Origin: an uncultured Muribaculaceae bacterium
GTDB taxonomy: Bacteria > Bacteroidota > Bacteroidia > Bacteroidales > Muribaculaceae
Direction of reading: 5' to 3'
DNA length: 64,000 nucleotides
NCBI GenBank assembly: GCA_910584055.1
Contig: CAJTZS010000019.1
Span: forward strand, 12,476-76,475
In this document: one piece after another, positions 52,951-59,704 of the stretch
Layout of the letters: every line of letters begins with the position of its first letter
Numbering within the stretch: position 1 is the first letter of the stretch
Notes under the pieces: model-generated
What the model saw: the letters and a program-made list of their open reading frames with translations, nothing else
Told to the model about the DNA's origin: nothing
Databases searched by the model: none
Position numbers and translations under genes: made by a program

Positions 52951-53090
52951 GCCTCTATTCGTAATAATATGTATTGTTGTATAGGCCATTCAGAAAGCAT
53001 AGCATGTCGCTGTTTCCTTTCAGGTTTGCTCAAGCCATCTTTGCGGAATTGAGAGCATATAGAAATATATTCTGCCAATACCTTATTCAT
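52947..53090 (-). CDS. Island operon 2: 47-residue small protein
   Basis: A small basic protein starting MNKVLAEYISICSQFRKDGL. It fills the gap between two operon genes exactly: ATGA overlap with the 319-residue gene at 53087-53090 and ATGA overlap with the MKKWHKI gene at 52947-52950. No membrane segment. Too short for routine gene calling; the double coupling is the evidence. Confidence 0.6.
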   Translation of the reverse strand: MNKVLAEYISICSQFRKDGLSKPERKQRHAMLSEWPIQQYILLRIEA

Positions 53091-54046
53091 TTCTCAGTCC
53101 TCCTTTCCAAATTTGTTAAAAATTGACGCACTTCGAGGGGAGACATCCAAGGTACGGAATCTTTCGATAAGGAAAGACTCAGATATTGATAGTTGAATCC
53201 ACAACCTCTTATCAACACACTATCTTTGGCCTGTCTTCGGGTATCTTCAGCATTGTAATAATCTATCCGGATATCCACATTTGGATTTCGGCAATCATAG
53301 TATATGGTGCATCCTTGGCGATAGCCCACCGTGGCAAACGGTGAGGGTAATGTGAAACAACCTGAGGTCATTTGGCCGGTGAGAGGATTGTATCGGAACA
53401 GGCCTTCTATTACTTGTTCGATATCGGGTGCGAATTTGGCATATTTAATCGAATCGAGAGGATGTACCCAAACTGAGCCATTCTCTTTATCCGTTGTCAC
53501 AGCAAAATACCCCATTTCTTTATTGATAGTAAGATAAGTTTCAGAAGTAGGGGAAAATGGATATATATTTGTTTTGATGGGGGATATGAATGGCCCATCG
53601 TTAAATCCAATGTACGCTGTGGGCACACAATCAAGCGGGCCGTTATCTTTGTACAATATGTAGTTACCGTTTTTATCGTAGACAGAAGGGAAACAGCTTA
53701 TACATATCAGGAAAAATGGAAGAGCAAGAATCCACGAGGCGACAAAATCAAAACGAATCCAATATTTAAGAATTTGCGGAGTTTCAATATCACTGGCAAT
53801 CGGTTTGATAAACAATCCTAATGCAAAACCAAACATCCACACCCACAAATCAAGATTCCACCGCCATAGTTGGTGGTTGTCTAAAATCATCTCCATACCA
53901 ATCGCAACAGGCAATAAGGCGAGCTGCACCCATACCATGCAAAGCGCAATATTATATCGGAGAGGAGTTTCCATATTTACTCCGTCGCCGTCGGTAGAGA
54001 GGCGATGACGCGCTATGCCGATGATTCTTGCTATGCCGTTTCCCAT
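53087..54046 (-). CDS. Island operon 2, first gene: radical-SAM-like leader, TM region and periplasmic domain
   Basis: A 319-residue protein. The leader IIGIARHRLSTDGDGVNM is shared with the first gene of operon 1 and is followed by METPLRY, a possible alternative start (53974). Three or four membrane segments come next, then from ~residue 140 a ~180-residue extracytoplasmic domain (KNGNYILYKDNGPLDCVPT, GYFAVTTDKENGSVWVHPL, GCTIYYDCRNPNVDIRIDYY). The domain is not recognised. Confidence 0.6.
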   Translation of the reverse strand: MGNGIARIIGIARHRLSTDGDGVNMETPLRYNIALCMVWVQLALLPVAIGMEMILDNHQLWRWNLDLWVWMFGFALGLFIKPIASDIETPQILKYWIRFDFVASWILALPFFLICISCFPSVYDKNGNYILYKDNGPLDCVPTAYIGFNDGPFISPIKTNIYPFSPTSETYLTINKEMGYFAVTTDKENGSVWVHPLDSIKYAKFAPDIEQVIEGLFRYNPLTGQMTSGCFTLPSPFATVGYRQGCTIYYDCRNPNVDIRIDYYNAEDTRRQAKDSVLIRGCGFNYQYLSLSLSKDSVPWMSPLEVRQFLTNLERRTEK

Positions 54047-54114
54047 TGTGTCCGGATTTATGCCGTCTTTTCTTCTTTGTTATCCCATAAGTCGCCAAAG
54101 GGTAGTTCACAATA

Positions 54115-54159
54115 CAAAGTTAACACGAATAATTGGTTTTAGATGTGACATTTGTCACA
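54115..54159 (-). promoter_or_regulatory. CRP-type operator and promoter of island operon 2, site 3
   Basis: tgtgacatttgtcaca (54144-54159) lies 36.5 bp from the end of a TAACTTTG box (54115-54122, reverse strand), giving a start near 54109 and operator at about -42. The region is homologous to the operon 1 promoter over at least 150 bp. Between here and umuC, 54171-54310 carries a possible gene-end relic and the second palindromic element. Confidence 0.7.
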
Positions 54160-54315
54160 TCTTGCGCTGAAAACAGTCGTATCCTGAGGTTTTTATAAGT
54201 ACGGAAGGAGCGAAACCTTATCGCTATGCTGCCGGTACGGGCGACAATAGTTCCCAGGGTGTGCCTGTCAAGAAATTGGATTTGGAAAGAAAAATTTTTT
54301 ATCTTTGACTTCGTC

Positions 54316-54381
54316 CAATATACTTCGGCGCTCGGTAAAGCAAAATTTTTTTGCTTTACTCTCGACTTCTTCGTATCTTTG
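54316..54381 (+). repeat. 65-bp palindromic element copy 2, serving as umuC promoter
   Basis: Read on the + strand it matches the reverse strand of 50480-50544: atac-TT, cGCTCGG, an AAGCAAA/TTTGCTT stem (gtaaagcaaaa/ttttgctttac), CTCTCG, and an end in cgtatctttg. The final TATCTTTG (54374-54381) is the umuC -7 box, with the ATG only 7 nt further, so the mRNA may be almost leaderless. Confidence 0.7.
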
Positions 54382-54387
54382 TGGATT

Positions 54388-55659
54388 ATGATAGGACTTG
54401 CAGATTGCAATAATTTCTTTGTTTCGTGTGAACGCTCCGTGGATCCGTCGCTCGATGGTGTGCCGATGGTGGTGCTGTCGAACAATGACGGCTGTGTGGT
54501 GGCGCGTAGTAATGAGTCGAAGCGGATGGGGGTGAAGATGGGGCAGCCTGCGTTTGAAATCCGCGACCTCATATATTCCGGCAAGATTGTGGCCTATTCC
54601 GGCAATCATTTGCTTTATCGTGACAAGAGCCTGAAAGTGCATGATATCTTCCGTCGCTTTGTTCCTTCCACTATCGATTATTCCGTAGATGAGTCTTTTC
54701 TCGATATGAACGGTATTCCCGAAGATGTGATTCCGGAAATAGGGGACGCGATATGCGATACATGTTGGAAAGAGGAACGCATTCCTGTCACCCTCGGTTT
54801 TGCACCAACCAAAACACTTGCAAAGATCGCCACGGAAGTCGGTAAAAAGAGGGGGGAGAGGATTGTGATGTTGGCACACGATGAAGAACTGAAGGCTTTG
54901 CTCCACAAGATGCCGATAGGAGATCTGTGGGGAGTGGGCCGCCGTTTGTCGAAACGTCTGTATTATAAAGGAGTCTATACAATCGGTGATTTTTATGGGA
55001 AAGATCTCTCCTGGATAAGGTCGGAACTGGGGGTTATGGGCGAACGCAGCTGGCAGGAGCTTCATGGGATGCCGTGTATTGAGCTTGAGCACGTGTCGAG
55101 AAAGATGCAGGATTCGATAAGCGAGACGCGCACATTTCCGGAGGATATAGACGATTTCGATTATCTTCGCGCACGTATGGCCATATATTGTGCCCACGTC
55201 TCAAAGCGTCTGCGGGCCATGAGTGGTGAATGCGGCGAGTTGACGGTGTTTTTGCGCACCAACCGTTTTCATACGGAGCGTGGTTATTATTCGCCGCAAG
55301 CGACTGTCGTGTTTTCTCCTGCCATAGATGATACGGCAGCAATTACTAAGGCTGCCGTTGGTTGTCTTGAGCGGATATTCAATCCGTCACTGAAATATAA
55401 AAGGGCAGGTGTCGTGCTGTCAAGGATCAATCCTCGCCGTTCCATAACTCCCTCGCTTTTCGAAGAAGAGGGGATCAGCATAAAACGTTCTAAATCCCGT
55501 GACCTGATGAAGGCTGTGGACGGCTTGAACTCCGGAGAGCGAGAGCATGTGGTGAAACTTGCATCTCAACTGACAAAGGGACATGTGGGACATAATGACG
55601 GCTACTCCTCCTCTTTTGCTTCTCCAATCCCTGATTCAGGGGTGAGAGGTGGAAAATAA
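54388..55659 (+). CDS. umuC: Y-family DNA polymerase UmuC-like
   Basis: A 423-residue translesion polymerase. The true start is ATG 54388, giving MIGLADCNNFFVSCERSVDP. Catalytic and lesion-bypass motifs are LSNNDGCVVARSNESKRMGV, DYSVDESFLDM (catalytic acids), a helix-hairpin-helix region (GDLWGVGRRLSKRLY) and the little-finger domain with SETRTFPEDIDDF. C-terminal UmuC-specific domain DUF4113 is indicated by INPRRSITPSLFEE. No umuD-like peptidase gene is adjacent. Confidence 0.95.
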   Translation: MIGLADCNNFFVSCERSVDPSLDGVPMVVLSNNDGCVVARSNESKRMGVKMGQPAFEIRDLIYSGKIVAYSGNHLLYRDKSLKVHDIFRRFVPSTIDYSVDESFLDMNGIPEDVIPEIGDAICDTCWKEERIPVTLGFAPTKTLAKIATEVGKKRGERIVMLAHDEELKALLHKMPIGDLWGVGRRLSKRLYYKGVYTIGDFYGKDLSWIRSELGVMGERSWQELHGMPCIELEHVSRKMQDSISETRTFPEDIDDFDYLRARMAIYCAHVSKRLRAMSGECGELTVFLRTNRFHTERGYYSPQATVVFSPAIDDTAAITKAAVGCLERIFNPSLKYKRAGVVLSRINPRRSITPSLFEEEGISIKRSKSRDLMKAVDGLNSGEREHVVKLASQLTKGHVGHNDGYSSSFASPIPDSGVRGGK

Positions 55660-55723
55660 TTTTAGGATAAAGCGTAATTTCTGAAAATTTTATTAAATTT
55701 ACAGCGTCAAAAATAAAATTGAA

Positions 55724-56272
55724 ATGAAAAAATATAAGATAGCAGTTGCAGCAATTCTGCTTGCAGGGACTTCCATGACGTTCACCTCTTGCATAGGCTC
55801 TTTTGCAATGACAAACAGGGTTCTGTCGTGGAACAAGCAGGTGGGCAGTAAGTTCGTCAATGAACTTGTGTTTTTCGCTTTCTGGATTCTTCCGGTATAT
55901 GAGGTTACAAGTATTGCCGATCTTTTGGTTATCAATTCGATTGAATTCTGGAGCGGCACAAATCCCATGACGGCCTCCACAAAGGCCGTTGATACGGATC
56001 ACGGGAGATATCTGATAGATTGCGACGGGAAGGGGTATACCATTACTCTTGCCGAAACGGGGGAGAAGACGCGTCTTGAGTTTATGGAAGATTCGCAGAC
56101 CTGGACTTTTGAGACGTCCGAGGGAGAGCTTGTCCCGTTCATGACATTCGTTGATGACAGTCATGTGAAGATGGTGAAGCCCGACGGCGATTTCGTGCTT
56201 GTGGATCTTTCAGAGCAGGGAATGATGGCATATGCTGCGGCAACGGGTATGACACCAATGGCACAGAAATAA
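55724..56272 (+). CDS. DUF3332 family lipoprotein
   Basis: A 182-residue protein with lipobox TSC (Cys23). The conserved stretch SFAMTNRVLSWNKQVGSKFVNELVFFAFWILPVYEV (quoted in part: LSWNKQVGSKFVNELVFF) and IEFWSGTNP identify DUF3332. A membrane segment is followed by a small beta-domain with TLAETGEKTRLEF. Function unknown. It stands alone after umuC and before the YtxH genes. Confidence 0.85.
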   Translation: MKKYKIAVAAILLAGTSMTFTSCIGSFAMTNRVLSWNKQVGSKFVNELVFFAFWILPVYEVTSIADLLVINSIEFWSGTNPMTASTKAVDTDHGRYLIDCDGKGYTITLAETGEKTRLEFMEDSQTWTFETSEGELVPFMTFVDDSHVKMVKPDGDFVLVDLSEQGMMAYAAATGMTPMAQK

Positions 56273-56396
56273 TCTCTAAAAATTCATTTTGATTAATCCA
56301 AAAGCCGTCTCAAGTTGTTTATATAGTTGAATGGCAAATTTAAGATTGGAAAAAATCTTAAATAAAATGAAATAATAATAATTTAAACATAAGTTT

Positions 56397-56600
56397 ATGA
56401 AACCATTGCATGTAATTTTAGCAGTATTGGGCGGTGCCGTTGCCGGAGCCGCAGTAGGTCTTCTTGTCGCTCCCGAGAAAGGGGAGGACACTCGCAGCCG
56501 CATAGCGAAGCTTCTTAAGGAGAAGGGAATCTCACTTAAGAAAGATAAGATGGAGGAACTCGTTGACGAGATCGAAGACCAAATAGAGAAACATATTTAA
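56397..56600 (+). CDS. YtxH-like small protein 1
   Basis: A 67-residue protein with one glycine-rich membrane helix (VILAVLGGAVAGAAVGLLVA) followed by PEKGEDTRSRI, the YtxH/gas-vesicle-P-like pattern, and a charged helical tail. First of a run of four small envelope genes; such sets are often induced by general stress. The next gene is its paralog. Confidence 0.85.
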   Translation: MKPLHVILAVLGGAVAGAAVGLLVAPEKGEDTRSRIAKLLKEKGISLKKDKMEELVDEIEDQIEKHI

Positions 56601-56631
56601 ATAGTTAGGAATCAGCTTAAAATAATATTAT

Positions 56632-56826
56632 ATGAGAGCGCTCACATTAATCTCGGCCTTCGTGGGAGGCGCAATCGTCGGCTGCGGTGCAGCCCTCCTT
56701 TTCGCACCTGAAAAAGGATCGGATGTAAGAACAAGAATATGCGGTATCCTCAAAAGGAAAGGAATCAAGATAAGCGATCAGGAGGTTGACGCCCTCGTGG
56801 CGGAGCTTGTCGGAGCTGAGGAGTAA
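56632..56826 (+). CDS. YtxH-like small protein 2
   Basis: A 64-residue paralog of the preceding protein with the same plan: LISAFVGGAIVGCGAALLFA, PEKGSDVRTRI, and a helical tail ending VAELVGAEE. Followed by a strong terminator-like hairpin. Confidence 0.85.
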   Translation: MRALTLISAFVGGAIVGCGAALLFAPEKGSDVRTRICGILKRKGIKISDQEVDALVAELVGAEE

Positions 56827-56841
56827 AAGGAAAAAACTAAT

Positions 56842-56882
56842 GTGTGGACATCCGGGCAGGGCAATCCCCGGGGTGTCCACAC
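56842..56882 (+). terminator. Hairpin after the YtxH pair
   Basis: gtgtggaca (56842-56850) pairs with tgtccacac (56874-56882), with additional ccggg/cccgg pairing inside. No long T-run follows, so read-through into the holin-like gene is possible. Confidence 0.55.
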
Positions 56883-56919
56883 GTTCTATATCTAAACGCT
56901 ATCAAACTTGTCCGATTGT

Positions 56920-57267
56920 ATGAAAGAGAAACTGACAGATGAATTTAAGGATATATTGGTTCAGGGGAAAGACTGGGTCAAGCTTGAGGTCGAGTATGCC
57001 AAACTTACTGTAGCAGAAAAATTCACGGTGCTGCTGTCTTCCATGATTATCGGAGCCATATGCCTGCTGATGGGGATGGTGGTGCTTATACTCCTGTCTT
57101 TGTCGCTTGTGGAACTATTCAAGATGATGATGGCGCCGGCTCTTGCTTATCTCGCAGTCGGGGGCATAATCTGTCTGTTGATCCTGATATTTTATTTATT
57201 GCGCAATCCTCTTCTCCTGAATCCGATAGCGCGATTTATCACGCGATTGTTAATCAATAAAAACTGA
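56920..57267 (+). CDS. Phage-holin-superfamily (YqjE-like) membrane protein
   Basis: A 115-residue protein; ATG 56920 is preferred to TTG 56908. An amphipathic N-terminal helix (LTDEFKDILVQGKDWVKLEV) precedes two membrane segments (IIGAICLLMGMVVLILLSL, LAYLAVGGIICLLILIFYLL). This is the Holin_X/YqjE layout usually found with YtxH-like genes in Bacteroidota, not a real phage holin. Confidence 0.8.
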   Translation: MKEKLTDEFKDILVQGKDWVKLEVEYAKLTVAEKFTVLLSSMIIGAICLLMGMVVLILLSLSLVELFKMMMAPALAYLAVGGIICLLILIFYLLRNPLLLNPIARFITRLLINKN

Positions 57268-57274
57268 TCTGGTC

Positions 57275-57610
57275 ATGACGAATGAGATAGTGCCCGTAAA
57301 TAAGAAGCAGGAGGACGCTCCTCATAACTCCTCGGAGTTCAAAGGATATTCAATAGAAGAGCTTAGATATCAGCGTGCGTTGATAGCATTGCGCAAGGAT
57401 TTCTGCAGGTCGAAGATGATTCATAATATGGGGAGAATGCGGAAACGGGGCTTCTTCGGCAGGAACGGCACGACTTCGCGTGTTGCGCATGTAGGGGGAC
57501 TTGCAAGTAAAATAATATCGGGGCTCGGGTATCTCGATTATGTGATGATCGGGATGTCGCTTTTCGGCACGGGCCGGAAGATTTTTAAATTTTTCAGAGG
57601 AAAGAAATAA
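57275..57610 (+). CDS. Conserved small hypothetical protein of the YtxH/YqjE cluster
   Basis: A 111-residue basic protein, no named domain. A helix-rich middle (YSIEELRYQRALIALRKDFCR) is followed by a weakly hydrophobic stretch (GLGYLDYVMIGMSLFG) and a basic tail KIFKFFRGKK. It starts 7 nt after the YqjE-like gene and is likely part of the same envelope module. Confidence 0.65.
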   Translation: MTNEIVPVNKKQEDAPHNSSEFKGYSIEELRYQRALIALRKDFCRSKMIHNMGRMRKRGFFGRNGTTSRVAHVGGLASKIISGLGYLDYVMIGMSLFGTGRKIFKFFRGKK

Positions 57611-57639
57611 CGTCTAAATTCTAAGCTATACCAAAGTGT

Positions 57640-58488
57640 ATGAATGATTATATATCAGTGCGTGTCGATGCCTCTCCATGTTCTGAAGATATTACCGATC
57701 TTGCGGCAGCATTTCTTGCAGATGTCGGATTTGAAAGTTTTGAACCCGATGAATCAGGTCTGACAGCCTATATACGGGCCACGGAAGATGGGATAAGCCT
57801 TGCTGAGGAAGCACTTGCTGGGTTCCCGATACCTTCCGGTTTTAAGATTTCTTCTGAATTTATAAAGGGCGAGGACTGGAATTCGGAATGGGAGAAAAAT
57901 TATTTCAGGCCAATAGTGATCGGCGACAAAGTGGCTGTCCATTCCACATTCCATACTGATGTGCCGGACGCTGAATATGATATCGTAATCGATCCCAAGA
58001 TGGCGTTCGGCACCGGTCATCATGACACTACATCGCAGATGATGCGTCTTATATTGAAGCTTCCATTGTGCGATAAAAGTGTGATTGATATGGGCACCGG
58101 CACCGGCATACTTGCCATACTCGCCAAGATGCGCGGCGCGGAAACCGTGACTGGAATCGAGATTGATGAGCCTGCATACCTTAACGCCATCGAGCATGCT
58201 TCATTGAACAATGTGAAGCTTGACCTTATCCATGGTGACGCGAGTGCGGTTGAATCACTCGATGCCGCAGATTTTATGTTTGCAAACATAAACCGCAATA
58301 TAATACTGGCAGACCTTGACAGATATTCAGCGGCCCTGAAACCGGGAGGAGAGATGCTTCTGAGTGGCTTTTACGAGAGCGATGTGGAGATGATTGAGCG
58401 GGAGTGCGCGAAATATCATATACATGAAATGGAAAGGCTGGTGTCAGATGCAGGTTGGACGGCATTACGTCTTGTGAAGGAGGCATAG
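57640..58488 (+). CDS. prmA: Ribosomal protein L11 methyltransferase
   Basis: A 282-residue SAM-dependent enzyme that trimethylates L11. An N-terminal substrate domain (YISVRVDASPCSEDITDLAAA, EDWNSEWEKNYFRPI) is followed by the Rossmann methyltransferase fold with FGTGHHDTTSQMM, VIDMGTGTGILAILAKMRGA, NINRNIILADL and LSGFYESDVEMI. Length and motif order are typical. Confidence 0.95.
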   Translation: MNDYISVRVDASPCSEDITDLAAAFLADVGFESFEPDESGLTAYIRATEDGISLAEEALAGFPIPSGFKISSEFIKGEDWNSEWEKNYFRPIVIGDKVAVHSTFHTDVPDAEYDIVIDPKMAFGTGHHDTTSQMMRLILKLPLCDKSVIDMGTGTGILAILAKMRGAETVTGIEIDEPAYLNAIEHASLNNVKLDLIHGDASAVESLDAADFMFANINRNIILADLDRYSAALKPGGEMLLSGFYESDVEMIERECAKYHIHEMERLVSDAGWTALRLVKEA

Positions 58489-58549
58489 CGAAAGATGAGT
58501 GCCTTTATTGTGTGATTAACATATTTTAATGTTAAAAACACACAAATCA

Positions 58550-58581
58550 TTTGTTTTTACATCAATTCCGTTTTATATTTG
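58550..58581 (+). promoter_or_regulatory. Promoter of the ECF sigma gene
   Basis: TTTG (58550-58553) and TATATTTG (58574-58581) with 20-bp spacing. The predicted leader is ~130 nt and contains degenerate tagtgaa repeats at 58598-58640. Confidence 0.6.
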
Positions 58582-58715
58582 CAGTCTGAAAGGCAGTGAG
58601 TAGTGAATAGTGAATACGGAGTAGTGAAAAAGTGAGTGAGAATATTACACCTATTAAACTAAACTAAACAGACATAGCCTATAGAGAAATTTTACCAAAC
58701 CAACCAGCATCATAA

Positions 58716-59306
58716 ATGGCAAACTTTTCAGGCATGACCGACGAACAGTTGGTAAAGGCATACGCATCAGGATGTAACGAAGCGTTCGATGTGCTTCTTA
58801 AAAGTCATCAGGACCGCATATTCAATTATATCCTCCGCATTATAAAGAATGAGGATGTAGCCAACGACATATTTCAGGAAACATTTGTTAAGGCTATTCA
58901 GACAATACGCCAGGGACGTTACACCGAGAACGGCAAGTTCCCGGCATGGATATCGCGTATCGCCCACAATCTTATCATAGACTATTACCGTCAGGAAAAA
59001 TCTGAGAACCTGCAAAGCGCGGATCTCGATGATGTCGATGTGCTCAACCGTAAGGAATTATGTGAAGAGACAATCGAGGATGCGATAATCTCTGAACAGA
59101 TACGCGAGGATGTGAAGTATCTTATTGAAGAGTTGCCTGCGCTTCAACGGGAGGTGCTTGTTATGAGGTATTATCAGGGATTAAGTTTCAAGGAAATCGC
59201 TGAGATTACTGGCGTGAGCATAAATACCGCCCTCGGGCGCATGCGCTATGCCATCCTTAACCTCAGGCGTATTGCGGCGGAGAAGGACATAATACTGACT
59301 CTTTAA
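58716..59306 (+). CDS. ECF-type RNA polymerase sigma factor
   Basis: A 196-residue sigma-70 family protein. Region 2 is FDVLLKSHQDRIFNYILRII and DVANDIFQETFVKAI, with FPAWISRIAHNLIIDYYRQ; region 4 is LPALQREVLVMRYYQGLSFKEIAEITGVSINTALGRMRYA. No anti-sigma factor gene follows; instead a 50-residue gene does. Target genes unknown. Confidence 0.95.
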   Translation: MANFSGMTDEQLVKAYASGCNEAFDVLLKSHQDRIFNYILRIIKNEDVANDIFQETFVKAIQTIRQGRYTENGKFPAWISRIAHNLIIDYYRQEKSENLQSADLDDVDVLNRKELCEETIEDAIISEQIREDVKYLIEELPALQREVLVMRYYQGLSFKEIAEITGVSINTALGRMRYAILNLRRIAAEKDIILTL

Positions 59307-59421
59307 GTGCTCTTTGAATAACTTATAAATGTCGCGGATCTTCTAAATTTTATAGTTTCTTGATAATAAAGAGGTCAGTTGAAGCGTTATATAGGTGAAT
59401 TTGTTTAAAACTTGTTTGCCT

Positions 59422-59574
59422 ATGATGCACGATTCCCTCTTTACTGCCAATGTGGACCACAACGTGAATGTGGTTTCCGCTCCGAAGAAATCTACACTCA
59501 GTTTCTTACGTCAGTTTGCAAGAACTTACGCCACCCTTTCGGGTACCGCTTTCTCGACAATGAGTGTCAACTGA
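59422..59574 (+). CDS. Conserved 50-residue protein following the ECF sigma gene
   Basis: MMHDSLFTANVDHNVNVVSA, then KKSTLSFLRQFARTYATLSG and a short tail ending SVN. I recall similar short proteins in other Bacteroidales in this type of context. An 82-residue frame over the same DNA (59412-59660) has a poorer start and unlikely composition. The position suggests a role linked to the sigma factor, unproven. Confidence 0.6.
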   Translation: MMHDSLFTANVDHNVNVVSAPKKSTLSFLRQFARTYATLSGTAFSTMSVN

Positions 59575-59673
59575 AACTTCAAGGTATCACGGACTTCGAT
59601 AAAAAGTTATCGGAGTCCGAAATTTTTTATTATAAAATAGCGGAATTCTACAAGTTCTGAAAGGAATTTTTTA

Positions 59674-59681
59674 TAAATTTG
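59674..59681 (+). promoter_or_regulatory. glnS promoter -7 box
   Basis: TAAATTTG, 24 bp before the glnS ATG. Confidence 0.45.
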
Positions 59682-59704
59682 CATTTTGGAAATTTTTTGA
59701 TGAC

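Larger units (their letters stand above)
43545..54046 (-). other. AT-rich accessory island of chained small membrane-protein genes
   Basis: Thirteen genes (50421 down to 43545) and four genes (54046 down to 52217) form two reverse operons, with an AAA+ ATPase gene between them. Most junctions are ATGA overlaps. Four N-termini are MKLTDKRF, four are MK(K/M)W(Q/H)KI, and both operons open with the same radical-SAM-like leader. The promoters are diverged copies with the same CRP-type palindrome. No phage, conjugation or known toxin gene is seen. Confidence 0.7.

Noticed and set aside
59412..59660. An 82-codon frame after the ECF sigma gene
   Set aside because: It overlaps the 50-residue frame, which has ATG-ATG at a better position and a composition like known small proteins.
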